Positions 44,453-53,663 of a stretch of 64,000 nt of DNA are shown here, piece after piece. Source of the stretch: Bryobacterales bacterium (lineage in GTDB: Bacteria > Acidobacteriota > Terriglobia > Bryobacterales > Bryobacteraceae); assembly GCA_016721425.1 (NCBI GenBank), contig JADKID010000016.1, positions 378,294 to 442,293 on the forward strand. The letters are read 5' to 3'. Positions within the stretch are counted from its first letter, which is position 1; each line of letters opens with the position of its first letter. The translations under genes were made by a program, and so were the position numbers. Under the pieces are notes generated by a model that worked only from the letters and a program-made list of their open reading frames with translations, was not told the DNA's origin and searched no databases.

Positions 44453-46318
44453 GTGACGCTTTCGACCGAGCCGGGACCTCAACCGACCATTGTCAGCCTA
44501 CTCACCCGCGATCGCTGGGTGGAGATTTGTCGAATCGTCGCTGTCGCCATCGTCGCGCTGCTGTTCCAGCAGCACTCTGTTCCGGCGCTTGTGCTCTGGA
44601 TTGCCGTCGCGGTCGGATTGTATCCGCTGGTCAAGACCGGCCTACGGGAGCTGTTTCGTGAACGCAAAATCGGAACAGCGATATTCATCACGCTCGCCAC
44701 GCTGATTGCTGTCCTCGGCGGTGAGGCCGTTGCCGGCTCAGTCCTGATGATCATCATCCTGATCGCCGAATTCATCGCCGAGCTGAACACGGACCGTGCC
44801 CGAGCTTCCATCAAGGGACTAATCGGCTCCGTGCCGCAGACCGCAACGGTCAGAACCGATAACCAGGAACGAGCGGTCCCGATCAGTGGTCTTCAAATCG
44901 ATGATATCGTTCTCGTCCGGGCCGGGGAAAAGCTCCCAGTCGATGGCGTGATCGTGGGTGGAAGCGGCTCGATTAATGAAGCGCCCATCACCGGTGAGAG
45001 TGTACCGAAAGACAAAGCGAATGGAGCCGGGGTATTTGCCGGCACGGTTCTTGAATCAGGCGCGATTGATGTGAAAACCGAGCGTGTTGGTAGCGACACC
45101 ATGTTCGCGCGCATTGCGAAGCTGGTTGAGGAGGCCGAGGACTCTCAGGCGCCGGTGCAGCGTCTGGCCGATCGGGTTGCAGCCTGGCTGATTCCAGTCG
45201 TACTGGTTTTCCTGGTGGCTGTCTACTTACTCACCCGAGACATCCGAAAGATAGTGACGCTCATGATTTTCACCTCGCCGGCCGAACTCGGGCTCGCGAC
45301 ACCGATGGTAATGATAGCGGCAATCGCGCGCGCCGCCCGCAGCGGCATTCTGGTGAAGGGCGGCGTTTACCTGGAGCTGCTCTCGAAGGTGGACACTGTG
45401 GTGTTCGACAAGACGGGGACGCTCACCACCGGCCAGCCCGCGGTGCTGCAAGTTGAGTCACTTGATCCGGCCGTCAGTTCACAGGAAGTGCTGCGGGCGG
45501 CGGCTGCGGCAGACCGTCGTTCAGGACACCCGATCGCCAAAGCCGTGGTCGAGCATGCTATTCAGTCCGGCCTGGAACTGCCCGAGCCCAGCTCTTTTGA
45601 AGTGCTTCGGGGACGCGGCATTAGGGCGGTTATCGAGGATAAGCCGGTTCTGGTGGGCAATGAGGCGCTCATGGCAGAGAATGGAATCACCGCCCCATCC
45701 TCGTCTGGAAGTCCGAACGAGACTTTGGTCTATGTCGCAGTCGAGAGCCGAGTCATTGGGCGGATCCACGTGGCCGATACGATGCGCCCTGGCGCGCGAG
45801 AAGTTATTGCGGGGCTTAGAGCCTCAGGCGTGAAGCGCGTGATCATGCTCACGGGAGATAATCGGGCAACAGCTGAAGCTATTGCGGCGCAGACGGGGAT
45901 CGACGAAGCTCGCAGCGAACTGCTGCCGGAAGCCAAGGTGGCGTGCATCGCCGAGCTACAGGCTCAGAAGCATATCGTGGCCATGGTCGGCGACGGGATC
46001 AATGACGCGCCCGCTCTTGCTAAAGCCGACGTGGGCATCGCCATGGGAGCTGCCGGGACACAAGCAGCAATCGAAGCAGCCGACATCGCCCTGATGGGCG
46101 ATGATCTCTCGAAGATAGTTGTGGGCCGAACGATAGCCCGGAAGGCCTACCGCACGATTCAAGAGAACTTGATTGTGGGCGTTGGTGTCGTACACGTCCT
46201 CGGGATTATCGCTGCCTTGCTCGGTTGGATAGGACCGATCCAGGCGGCCGTCCTTCACTTGGGCCCTGACATCCTGGTCTTCCTGAATTCTATTAAGCTG
46301 CTCCGAATGAGACTCTAA
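44453..46318 (+). CDS. P1B-type ATPase with SPA ion-path motif
   Basis: About 621 aa from the GTG at 44453 (GGGAG five bases upstream; an ATG at 44441 is in frame without a site). Complete catalytic machinery: TGES, DKTGTLTTG, SGHPIA, TGDNRAT, GDGINDAP. The ion-path motif normally CPC or SPC reads TSPAELGLATP, losing both cysteines. No N-terminal metal-binding domain. Loss of Cys ligands in TM6 argues against Cu(I) or Zn/Cd and for a different substrate, or a specialised role. Family otherwise P1B-like. Confidence 0.8.
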   Translation: MTLSTEPGPQPTIVSLLTRDRWVEICRIVAVAIVALLFQQHSVPALVLWIAVAVGLYPLVKTGLRELFRERKIGTAIFITLATLIAVLGGEAVAGSVLMIIILIAEFIAELNTDRARASIKGLIGSVPQTATVRTDNQERAVPISGLQIDDIVLVRAGEKLPVDGVIVGGSGSINEAPITGESVPKDKANGAGVFAGTVLESGAIDVKTERVGSDTMFARIAKLVEEAEDSQAPVQRLADRVAAWLIPVVLVFLVAVYLLTRDIRKIVTLMIFTSPAELGLATPMVMIAAIARAARSGILVKGGVYLELLSKVDTVVFDKTGTLTTGQPAVLQVESLDPAVSSQEVLRAAAAADRRSGHPIAKAVVEHAIQSGLELPEPSSFEVLRGRGIRAVIEDKPVLVGNEALMAENGITAPSSSGSPNETLVYVAVESRVIGRIHVADTMRPGAREVIAGLRASGVKRVIMLTGDNRATAEAIAAQTGIDEARSELLPEAKVACIAELQAQKHIVAMVGDGINDAPALAKADVGIAMGAAGTQAAIEAADIALMGDDLSKIVVGRTIARKAYRTIQENLIVGVGVVHVLGIIAALLGWIGPIQAAVLHLGPDILVFLNSIKLLRMRL

Positions 46319-46324
46319 CGAGCG

Positions 46325-46366
46325 TCGGCAGGAACGCCCGGGTTCGAACAGGTTCGCAACTGCCGA
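46325..46366. terminator. Possible bidirectional terminator
   Basis: TCGGCAG (46325-46331) pairs with CTGCCGA (46360-46366) around a 28-base loop, between two convergent genes. No T-run, so only a weak call. Confidence 0.25.
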
Positions 46367-46428
46367 TACGGACCGTTCCCGGCTCGAGGTGCCCGAGTCT
46401 CCCCCGAATCGCCGTTTGGCGGAAAGAG

Positions 46429-49400
46429 CTACGAGGCGGTCGTGGCTGTTGGCCGGCCGATCCGGCCCAGTACCGACGGAATGACTATCATATTCAGCAA
46501 GGTCGACGTGAACAGCCCGGAAAGGATGACCACGGCCATTGGCGCCTGAATCTCGCTGCCGGGCTTGCCCGATCCCAGGGCAACTGGAATTAGCGCCAGG
46601 CCGGCCGCGAGCGCCGTCATCAGGATTGGTGAGACCCGTTCCGAAGCGCCACGCAGGACGGCTCTCCTGAGATCAGTTTCCCCCTCGACCTCCATCAGAT
46701 GCCGGACATGAGAAACCAGCATGATGCCGTTTCTCGTCGCAATTCCGAACAGTGTGATGAAGCCGATGATCGACGCCACCGAGAGAATTCCGCCCGATAG
46801 GAAGACGCCGGCCACACCGCCAACCAAGGCAAACGGCAGGTTCAGCATAATCACCAGTGCGTCCTGGAAAGTTTTGAACGCGGTGATCAGGATCAGGAGT
46901 ATGCCCACGAGCACGAAACCGCTCAGCAATAGAAGCCGGTTGGACGCGCTGGCTTCACTCTCAAACTGCCCACCATATTCGATCCGGTAGCCCTGCGGGA
47001 GCGGAACAGTTCTGGCCACCTGCCTCTGAATGTCGGTCACTACACTGCGAAGGTCGCGGCCCGCGACGTTGCATTGCACAACGATCTTTCGCTGCACGGC
47101 TTCGCGCGTGATGAAGTTCGGCCCACGATCCTCCCGGATTTCGGCGATCGATCCGAGGGGCACCCTGGGCCCGGACGGAGAGTCGATCAGGAGGTCGCGG
47201 ACTTGCTTCAGTCGCTCAATCGGCCCGGTTTGAAAGCGGACGACGAGCGGGAAACTCACCTGCCCCTCCAGGATCTGGCCTACCTCTTTTCCGACGAACG
47301 CGGTCTGCACCGTCTCGGCAACCGAGCCGGCCTGGAGTCCGAGCCTGGCCGATTGAACTGGATCGATTTTGACCCGAAGCGTCGGGATGTCGGTCTGCTG
47401 GTCCGTGGAGAGATCAACCACGCCAGGCACCATCGCCATTGACGCCTGCACGCGCTTGGCGAGAGACCGGAGCGCGATGAGATCATCACCGAAAATCTTC
47501 ACGGCGATGTTTGCTCTCGTCCCGGACAGCATGTGGTCGATGCGGTGAGAGATAGGCTGGCCGATCGTGACGTTCATGCCTGGAAGCAGCGTCACTTTCT
47601 CGCGGATCTCTTCGAGCACCTTTTGCTTGCTGCGGCCTTTCATCTGCAGATTGACGTCGATCTCGGCCGATTCGACGCCCTGAACGTGCTCGTCCAGTTC
47701 CGCACGGCCGGTCCGGCGTGCGGTCGAGGTCACCTCTGGGACGGACAGGAGGATCCGCTCCAACCCATTCCCTAACTGGTCCGATTCGGCCAAGCTCGTG
47801 CCCGGCAGTGTCACGGCGCTGAGAGTCAGGGTACCCTCGTTGAACTCCGGGAGGAAGGCTCGCCCCATGAACGGGTAGCTTGCCATCGCGATGATCAGGA
47901 GGAGCATAGAAAACGCGATCACAACCGTGCTGTGATCGATTGACCACGCGACAACCGGCTGATAGGCTGCCTTGATCTTCCGCACCAGCCACGGCTCATG
48001 TCCGCTCACAACCGATTTCGCATTCGGTAGCAGGAACGAGCAAAGAGCCGGTGTGACCGTCAAGGCGACCACGAGCGATGCGAACAGGGCGATGACGTAC
48101 GCAACTCCAAGAGGCCTCAACAGGCGCCCTTCCACGCTGGTGAGGAAGAATAGCGGAAGAAAGACCAGGCCCACAATCAGCGTCGCGAAGACGATGGACT
48201 GGCGGATCTCACTGCTGGCCCGGTAGATCACCTCCATCGGGCTCAGGCGCTCCTCCTCCGGTAGCCGGGCGTTCAAGCGCAACCGGCGCATCACGTTTTC
48301 GACATCGATAATTGCGTCGTCAACAAGCACGCCGATGGCAATGGCGAGTCCGCCGAGGCTCATCGCATTGATGGTCAGCCCCATCCACTGGAGCCCCAAA
48401 ATGGCGGCGACGAGCGACAAGGGGAGAGCCAACAGCGTAACGAACGCCGCACGGAAGTTGACGAGGAACAGGAGGACCACGACGATCACCAGAAACGCGC
48501 CTTCGGTGATCGCGGCGCTCAGATTGTCGAGAGAGCGTTCGATAAAGTCGGCCTGACGAAAGATGTTGCGGTCGATGTGCATTCCCTTGGGCAGGGTTCT
48601 CTCAATGTCGTCGAGCGTCTGATCGAGCGCTCTGGTGAGTGCGAGCGTGTTCGCGCCAGGTTGCTTCTGGATGCCGAGGATCACGGCTGGCTCGCCCTTG
48701 TGGGACGCCTCACCGCGCTTCAGCGCTGGCCCGATCTGCACTGCGGCAACGTCCTTTATGAATACGGGACGTCCCTCCCGCGCCGTAACGGCGATCTGGC
48801 CGATTTCATCGACGTTGGAAACGCGGCCGAGCCCCTGGATCAAATACTCCTGCCCACCCGACACCCGGAATCCCGCGGAGGAGTTACGGTTGGCCTGGCG
48901 TAGAGCTGTTTCCACCTGATCCAGTGTGACGTTGAACTGCCGCAATCGGTTGGGATCGATCAATACCTGATATTGCTTCTGTCCACCCCCCACCGCCAGG
49001 AGGCGCCGCCGGACAATCGTCTCCGCAACGGTTCGCAGTTCCAGCGGGGAATGGGCGTCGGACTCCAGCGTGACGAACAAAACCTCGCCCATGATCGACG
49101 AGATCGGCGCCAGGTAGGGCCGCTCGACGCCGGGGGGCAGCGAGCCGGAGACAAGGTTCACCTTCTCGGTCACAATCTGGCGCGCGCGATGGATATCCTC
49201 GCCCCAGTCAAACTCCACCCAAATAACGGCCACGCCAACGGCCGTTGCCGAACGCACTCGGCGGACGCCCGCCGAGCCGTTTAATGCCGATTCAATCGGA
49301 AACGTGACCAGCGATTCCATCTCGGTGGGCACCATGCCCTTACCCTCGACGAGAATGGTCACGGTCGGAGCCGTGAGGTCCGGCAGCACGTCCAATGGCA

Positions 49401-49500
49401 TCTCTCTGGCGACGTAGATACCCCACGCCAGGAACGCAATCGAGAGGGCGACGACGACGGCCCGGTATTGGAGAGACCAGCGAATCAGTTTGTCAATCAT
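46429..49500 (-). CDS. HME-RND heavy-metal transporter
   Basis: 1023 aa, twelve-helix RND pump. The TM4 signature reads GGLAIAIGVLVDDAIIDVEN, different from both the CusA type at 35980 and the CzcA type at 56134, so the three pumps in this window represent three HME groups. Substrate is not clear from the motif. It lies 11 bp after its adaptor gene and is the last of a four-gene minus-strand operon (52742 to 46429). Confidence 0.88.
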   Translation of the reverse strand: MIDKLIRWSLQYRAVVVALSIAFLAWGIYVAREMPLDVLPDLTAPTVTILVEGKGMVPTEMESLVTFPIESALNGSAGVRRVRSATAVGVAVIWVEFDWGEDIHRARQIVTEKVNLVSGSLPPGVERPYLAPISSIMGEVLFVTLESDAHSPLELRTVAETIVRRRLLAVGGGQKQYQVLIDPNRLRQFNVTLDQVETALRQANRNSSAGFRVSGGQEYLIQGLGRVSNVDEIGQIAVTAREGRPVFIKDVAAVQIGPALKRGEASHKGEPAVILGIQKQPGANTLALTRALDQTLDDIERTLPKGMHIDRNIFRQADFIERSLDNLSAAITEGAFLVIVVVLLFLVNFRAAFVTLLALPLSLVAAILGLQWMGLTINAMSLGGLAIAIGVLVDDAIIDVENVMRRLRLNARLPEEERLSPMEVIYRASSEIRQSIVFATLIVGLVFLPLFFLTSVEGRLLRPLGVAYVIALFASLVVALTVTPALCSFLLPNAKSVVSGHEPWLVRKIKAAYQPVVAWSIDHSTVVIAFSMLLLIIAMASYPFMGRAFLPEFNEGTLTLSAVTLPGTSLAESDQLGNGLERILLSVPEVTSTARRTGRAELDEHVQGVESAEIDVNLQMKGRSKQKVLEEIREKVTLLPGMNVTIGQPISHRIDHMLSGTRANIAVKIFGDDLIALRSLAKRVQASMAMVPGVVDLSTDQQTDIPTLRVKIDPVQSARLGLQAGSVAETVQTAFVGKEVGQILEGQVSFPLVVRFQTGPIERLKQVRDLLIDSPSGPRVPLGSIAEIREDRGPNFITREAVQRKIVVQCNVAGRDLRSVVTDIQRQVARTVPLPQGYRIEYGGQFESEASASNRLLLLSGFVLVGILLILITAFKTFQDALVIMLNLPFALVGGVAGVFLSGGILSVASIIGFITLFGIATRNGIMLVSHVRHLMEVEGETDLRRAVLRGASERVSPILMTALAAGLALIPVALGSGKPGSEIQAPMAVVILSGLFTSTLLNMIVIPSVLGRIGRPTATTAS

Positions 49501-49511
49501 GGTTCGCTCGC

Positions 49512-51059
49512 TTAGTGAACGTGCCCGTGTGCCGGGATCTGGTTGGACATGGCCGAGAGGCGAATCAGGTAAGCGCCCCGCGAGACAACGCGGTCACCGG
49601 GCTTGATGCCCTCAGCGATCTGGACATAGTCGCCCTCCGTCTGCCCGAGTTTCACGGGCCTGCGAATGAAGGCCTCGCCATCGAACTGGATGAACACGAC
49701 CGGTCGGCCGCCGTCATCGATAACGGCAGATGCCGGCACGGCCGGTTGCGGTGCGCCGGTGGGACCGAGGAGACGCGCGTAGACAGTCTGGTTGATGGCT
49801 AGAGAGCGATCTGCATTGGAAGCCTCGTAAATGACCCGGAAGGTGCGCGTGTTCGGATCCACCATTCTTCCGACCGAGACCAGGCGGTTCAATCTCCGTG
49901 TTGTTGTCCCACCCGGCAACTCCAGTTCCGCCTCACGGAACTGCGCGATGCGCGGAAGTTCCGATTCGGGGACGATGGCGGAGACGTAGACTGTATCCGC
50001 ATCCATGATCCTAAACAGAATAGTGCCCGACTCCACGTTGGAGCCGGAGGCGGCGTGGGTCTCCGTGATCAGGCCGGTGATGGGTGCGCGAAGCAGTATC
50101 GGCGTACTTGTTGATGGATACCCAGCGGCTTCCCGGCTCGCCTGGTATTGAGTTAGCCGGGCCGTGGCCGCGGTGATGCGCGCTTCCGCCGTTTGCTCCG
50201 CGAATCGCGCCTCATCGACTCTGCGAGCGGGGCCGGCGCCGGCGCTCAGCAGTCTCTCCGCCCTCTCTCGTTCCTTGCGCGCCAGTTGGAGCGCGGCCTC
50301 CGCCTCCGTCTTCGCCAATTCGAGAGCGGGCAGTTCCGAGGGGCTGCTGGTGGGAGACACAATCGTCGCCAGGACTTGTCCCTTCTGGACCGTGGTGCCG
50401 ATGGGCGGCACAGTGCTGGACGCGAGACGGCCGCTGAATGGCGCCGTCACTTCCGCCTCTCCGCCCACGTGGGGTGAGATCTCGGCGGGCACCCGCATGA
50501 CCTCTCTCGCTGGACGGGCCTTTACGATTTCGGTTGCGAAATCGAGCGCCCACTGTTGTTCCTTCAGGAAGGCAACGGTTTCTTCCTTAGATGGTTGGTC
50601 TTCGTGCTCGGCCGCCTTCGCGTCCGGGTAGACCTGCACCGCACCGAGCTCATGCCGGTCTGTCACGTCGGCCGCTGACAGCGCGACCGTCATCTCGTAT
50701 TCACCCGGTCTTTTCGGCAGGACGTCCAGGCCGAAGATTCCAGGCCGCGAGGGCGCGGTTGCTGTGAACACTTCTATCGACCCGTCTTTCGATTTGAGCG
50801 TTACTTCAACCTTGCCGGCCTTCTGGGCCTTGAAGGTCTGAAGGCTCGTGAAATGGACAGCGAAACGGCTCCTCACGCCCGCGACGAGTGTCGGGTACTC
50901 CATGAAGAGCTCAGTTTTCTCTGTCCAATGACTCACTGCCTCTTTGTGCGGTTCCGCCTTTTCGTTCTTGGGCGCCGCTGGCGCTTCGGTTTGCGCGCCC
51001 GGCCGGCAGGAAGAGAGCACCAACCCCGCGCAGACAATCCACATGCAGGTTCTCTTCAC
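49512..51059 (-). CDS. Lipoprotein RND periplasmic adaptor with extra N-terminal domain
   Basis: 515 aa, GTG start overlapping the previous stop (GTGA). Lipobox LSSC near residue 18. Residues about 45-145 form an Ig-like domain (ELFMEYPTLVAGVRSRFAVHFT, FGLDVLPKRPGEYEMTVAL) absent from simple CusB proteins, then the adaptor core: VGGEAEVTAPFSGRL lipoyl half, a coiled-coil hairpin (about 255-310) and barrel. Tail AHGHVH. Connects the RND pump with its OMF. Confidence 0.85.
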   Translation of the reverse strand: MKRTCMWIVCAGLVLSSCRPGAQTEAPAAPKNEKAEPHKEAVSHWTEKTELFMEYPTLVAGVRSRFAVHFTSLQTFKAQKAGKVEVTLKSKDGSIEVFTATAPSRPGIFGLDVLPKRPGEYEMTVALSAADVTDRHELGAVQVYPDAKAAEHEDQPSKEETVAFLKEQQWALDFATEIVKARPAREVMRVPAEISPHVGGEAEVTAPFSGRLASSTVPPIGTTVQKGQVLATIVSPTSSPSELPALELAKTEAEAALQLARKERERAERLLSAGAGPARRVDEARFAEQTAEARITAATARLTQYQASREAAGYPSTSTPILLRAPITGLITETHAASGSNVESGTILFRIMDADTVYVSAIVPESELPRIAQFREAELELPGGTTTRRLNRLVSVGRMVDPNTRTFRVIYEASNADRSLAINQTVYARLLGPTGAPQPAVPASAVIDDGGRPVVFIQFDGEAFIRRPVKLGQTEGDYVQIAEGIKPGDRVVSRGAYLIRLSAMSNQIPAHGHVH

Positions 51060-52312
51060 TTCGCCACCTCCTGGCCCGTCACTCGTTCCAACTCGATTTG
51101 CGCTTCCCGCGCGGCGGTGCCCAATTCGATCACCCGTTGTTGCGACTGGCGTTGCAGCCGAAGGACATCGAGGAGCTCCAGGATGCCAGCCTGGCCTTCC
51201 TGATAGGCCGCCTGGGCAATCTTCAGCAGATCCTCGTTCCGGGTGCCCAGTTCTTGGCGATAGCTCTGAAGTGCGCCACGCCGGAGCGTGAGTGTCTGGA
51301 AAGCGCCGGCTGCCTGCTGCCGAATCTGGTGTTCCAGCGCACGGCGATGCGCCTCGACGCGGGCCTGTTCGGCCTGGAGTCTGGCGACCTCAAACTGACC
51401 GCGATTGAAGGAAGGTATGGGTACGGTGATCCCGACGGCGAAGCCATTCTGCGCTCGCTCCGACGGAGGCTTTCCAGGTTGAGCGAGATCGAAAACATCG
51501 GCGCGCTTGAGGCCCGCAGCCAGCGTTGGCTCGGGATAGCGGAGGCGCCCGGCGGCTTGCTGCTCCAACCGGAGTCGCGCAATCAGTTGGCTGTCCACTC
51601 GAAGTTCGGCTCGGGCAGCCGTGGCCCGAGAGACCATATCAGCCAGCGCGGGCAGCTCATCAGTCGGGTCAACGACGCCCTCCACTCTGGCGATCTCAGT
51701 GCCTTGCGGGAGGAACACCAGCAAGCGACTTCGGGCTTCGGCAGTCTGGGCTTGTAGTGAGATCAACTCTGAGCGAATGTCAACCAGTTCCCGCTCTCCG
51801 CGAAGCCGGTCGAAGCGCGATCCTTCACCCTCCTTCTCTCGGGTGGCGAGGATGCGGATCACCTCCTGCATGTCTTTGAGCGTGGCGTCGAGCCCGTCTT
51901 GGCGCCCTTGGAGCGCCAGCAGGCGGTGATACGCCAGGCGAACCTCGGCGCGCAATTGCCAGACCAGCGCATCGGCTTCCGCCTCGGCCGCGCCAACGGC
52001 CGACGCCATGGTTTGGCGCAGAATTCCAATTCTTCCCGTGAGCGGAAGCGTCTGCTCGGCCTGGAAGAACTGTGTGAGGCCCGCGCCTTCACGGCTGTAG
52101 GTAAAGCTGGGATTGGTGTACAGACCGCGGCCTCTGGCATCGGCGCGCGTTACCGCAACCTGTGCGCGCGCCGCCACGGCTTGCGGGCTTTGCTGGGCGA
52201 ACACGTTGAGAACCCGGGCTTCCGTCCAAGCCTGTGCCGAACACGTCACAGCAAGGATCAAGGGGCTCAAGAGGGCCACACGACGGGCCTGAGTCGTTGA
52301 AATTGGGAACAT
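51056..52312 (-). CDS. Outer-membrane efflux factor (CzcC/CusC-like)
   Basis: 418 aa from the ATG at 52312 (GGAG close upstream). Signal peptide (about 1-27), then two OEP repeats with long helices (ARAQVAVTRADARG, FFQAEQTLPLTGR; RRALEHQIRQQAAGAF). Forms the outer channel of the pump. The helical tip and TolC-like layout are clear; the substrate is set by the RND protein. Confidence 0.85.
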   Translation of the reverse strand: MFPISTTQARRVALLSPLILAVTCSAQAWTEARVLNVFAQQSPQAVAARAQVAVTRADARGRGLYTNPSFTYSREGAGLTQFFQAEQTLPLTGRIGILRQTMASAVGAAEAEADALVWQLRAEVRLAYHRLLALQGRQDGLDATLKDMQEVIRILATREKEGEGSRFDRLRGERELVDIRSELISLQAQTAEARSRLLVFLPQGTEIARVEGVVDPTDELPALADMVSRATAARAELRVDSQLIARLRLEQQAAGRLRYPEPTLAAGLKRADVFDLAQPGKPPSERAQNGFAVGITVPIPSFNRGQFEVARLQAEQARVEAHRRALEHQIRQQAAGAFQTLTLRRGALQSYRQELGTRNEDLLKIAQAAYQEGQAGILELLDVLRLQRQSQQRVIELGTAAREAQIELERVTGQEVAK

Positions 52313-52376
52313 TTCTCCACCTCAATGAAGGAGCAGGATCGGGCTGGACACACGTCAAGCGTGCCCGGTGAGGTGG

Positions 52377-52742
52377 TTAGACTGGGGGAGCGCGCGGGGG
52401 GAGTTGAATGAGACCGGGAGGGTCGTGAGCGCGCGGCGCCGGGGCCTGTAGCGGCTCATGCCGGGCGGGTGGAGCGAGGGCAATCGCCGGCTCACTGATC
52501 TCCGCGACGAAAGGTTGTACAGAGTCCTTTGCGAGGACGACCCAGTCCACTGGCTGGACGTCATCATCGTCATCCGGTCCATGCATCGCCAGGTGTTGGT
52601 CGGACAACAACCGCAGATGCGAGTGCGGCATTGCCGTCGCGTGCCCGTGGTCTGCATCGCGGCGATGCACGTGGGCGAACGGAGCCTGAGCGAAGCTGAG
52701 AAGCAGCGCAGCGGTGGCCGTTAGTGCCGACAAAACTCGCAA
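52377..52742 (-). CDS. Small His-rich exported protein
   Basis: 121 aa. No ATG is available before the signal peptide; the frame starts with a TTG at 52742, only a few bases from the start predicted for the promoter at 52753-52782, suggesting leaderless translation. Signal peptide (about 1-23), then HVHRRDADHGHATAMPHSH, a metal-binding-like His cluster, an acidic stretch DDDDD and a Pro-rich tail. First gene of the pump operon. Possibly a periplasmic metal buffer. Confidence 0.55.
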   Translation of the reverse strand: MRVLSALTATAALLLSFAQAPFAHVHRRDADHGHATAMPHSHLRLLSDQHLAMHGPDDDDDVQPVDWVVLAKDSVQPFVAEISEPAIALAPPARHEPLQAPAPRAHDPPGLIQLPPRAPPV

Positions 52743-52752
52743 CGTACTTTCG

Positions 52753-52782
52753 AGTGTATGTTCTTGGGACGATCTTGGTCAA
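52753..52782 (-). promoter_or_regulatory. Sigma70-type promoter of the minus-strand pump operon
   Basis: Minus strand -35 TTGACC (52782-52777) and -10 TACACT (52758-52753) separated by 18 bp. The start would fall right at the TTG codon at 52742. Confidence 0.5.
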
Positions 52783-52866
52783 CAAGTCTCCAGAGGTGAG
52801 ACGTGAGGCGGTGTCGCTGGACTCGGCACACTCTTAGTTCTCGAATGGACGTGGTTTGATGGAGGA

Positions 52867-53196
52867 ATGTCCAAACCGGCGGCCATTCTCCTATTGCTGA
52901 TCGCGGCGTTGCTGGAGGCCGGAGGAGACGCGATTGTGCGCAAGGGCCTTGGTGAATCTTCCTAGCAACGCGCCTTTTGGTTTCTGATCGGAGGCGTAGT
53001 TCTCTTCGGCTATGGCTACACTGTGAACCGGCCGCCTTGGAAGTTCGGTGAACTGCTTGGGCTGTATGTTGTGTTCTTTTTTGTCGTGGCACAAATCCTA
53101 TCCTGGGCCTTGTTCCACGAAGCCCCCTCGGCTCCGGTGTGGGTTGGCGGGGGGCTGATCATCGGTGGCGGGCTGGTAATCACACTTTGGCGGTAG
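52867..53196 (+). pseudogene. Small four-helix membrane protein gene with amber stop
   Basis: An ATG at 52867 with GGAGGA directly upstream opens a 109-codon frame that encodes four hydrophobic helices (AILLLLIAALLEAGGDAI, FWFLIGGVVLFGYGY, LGLYVVFFFVVAQILSW, VGGGLIIGGGLVITLW). Codon 33 (52963-52965) is TAG. Sense reading on both sides and a clean stop at 53194 show a real gene interrupted once. Helix 1, with its central Glu (LLEAGGDAIVRKGL), resembles the SMR/DMT family. True pseudogene, amber read-through, or a single base error are all possible. Confidence 0.6.
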
Positions 53197-53315
53197 CGTA
53201 CGGTTCGCCGCGGCGGCAAGTTCGTGAAGTCGATCCGATCGGCTCCCAGGCGTGAACGCCGCAGGTCGAACCTCGACGATACCCAGCGGGTGTGGGAGAA
53301 TCAAACGTAGGGCAC

Positions 53316-53618
53316 ATGCCATCGCGAATCACAGTCTTTCGGGCCATTGCGGTCGCAATCCTATTGCTGACTGGAGTGGAACTGTTTGCATGTGAACTGA
53401 TTTCACCCGCCACGTGCGAGATCACCCGTATCCCTGGCGACGGCGGCACTTCCAAGGCGCCCGATGGCGACAGTTGTCTTTGCTGCTGTTTTCACATCGT
53501 CGTGAGCCCACAAATCGAGTTGACTCCCACGATTGATACGGCGCCGACCTTGGTCCTGGTGCAGTGCAATCCCCCCTCAGCGGAAGCCCCGCACATCTAC
53601 CACCCTCCCCGCGTCTGA
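53316..53618 (+). CDS. Small exported Cys-rich protein
   Basis: 100 aa from the ATG at 53316. Signal peptide (about 1-24), then C in LFAC, PATCE, and the cluster CLCCCFH near residue 59, with a closing HIYHPP. No family recognised; likely a periplasmic metal-contact protein leading the CzcCBA-like operon 45 bp downstream. Confidence 0.5.
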   Translation: MPSRITVFRAIAVAILLLTGVELFACELISPATCEITRIPGDGGTSKAPDGDSCLCCCFHIVVSPQIELTPTIDTAPTLVLVQCNPPSAEAPHIYHPPRV

Positions 53619-53663
53619 CAACTTCTCCTCGTACTTCTTTCGACTTCATTTCAGGAGTGAGTT

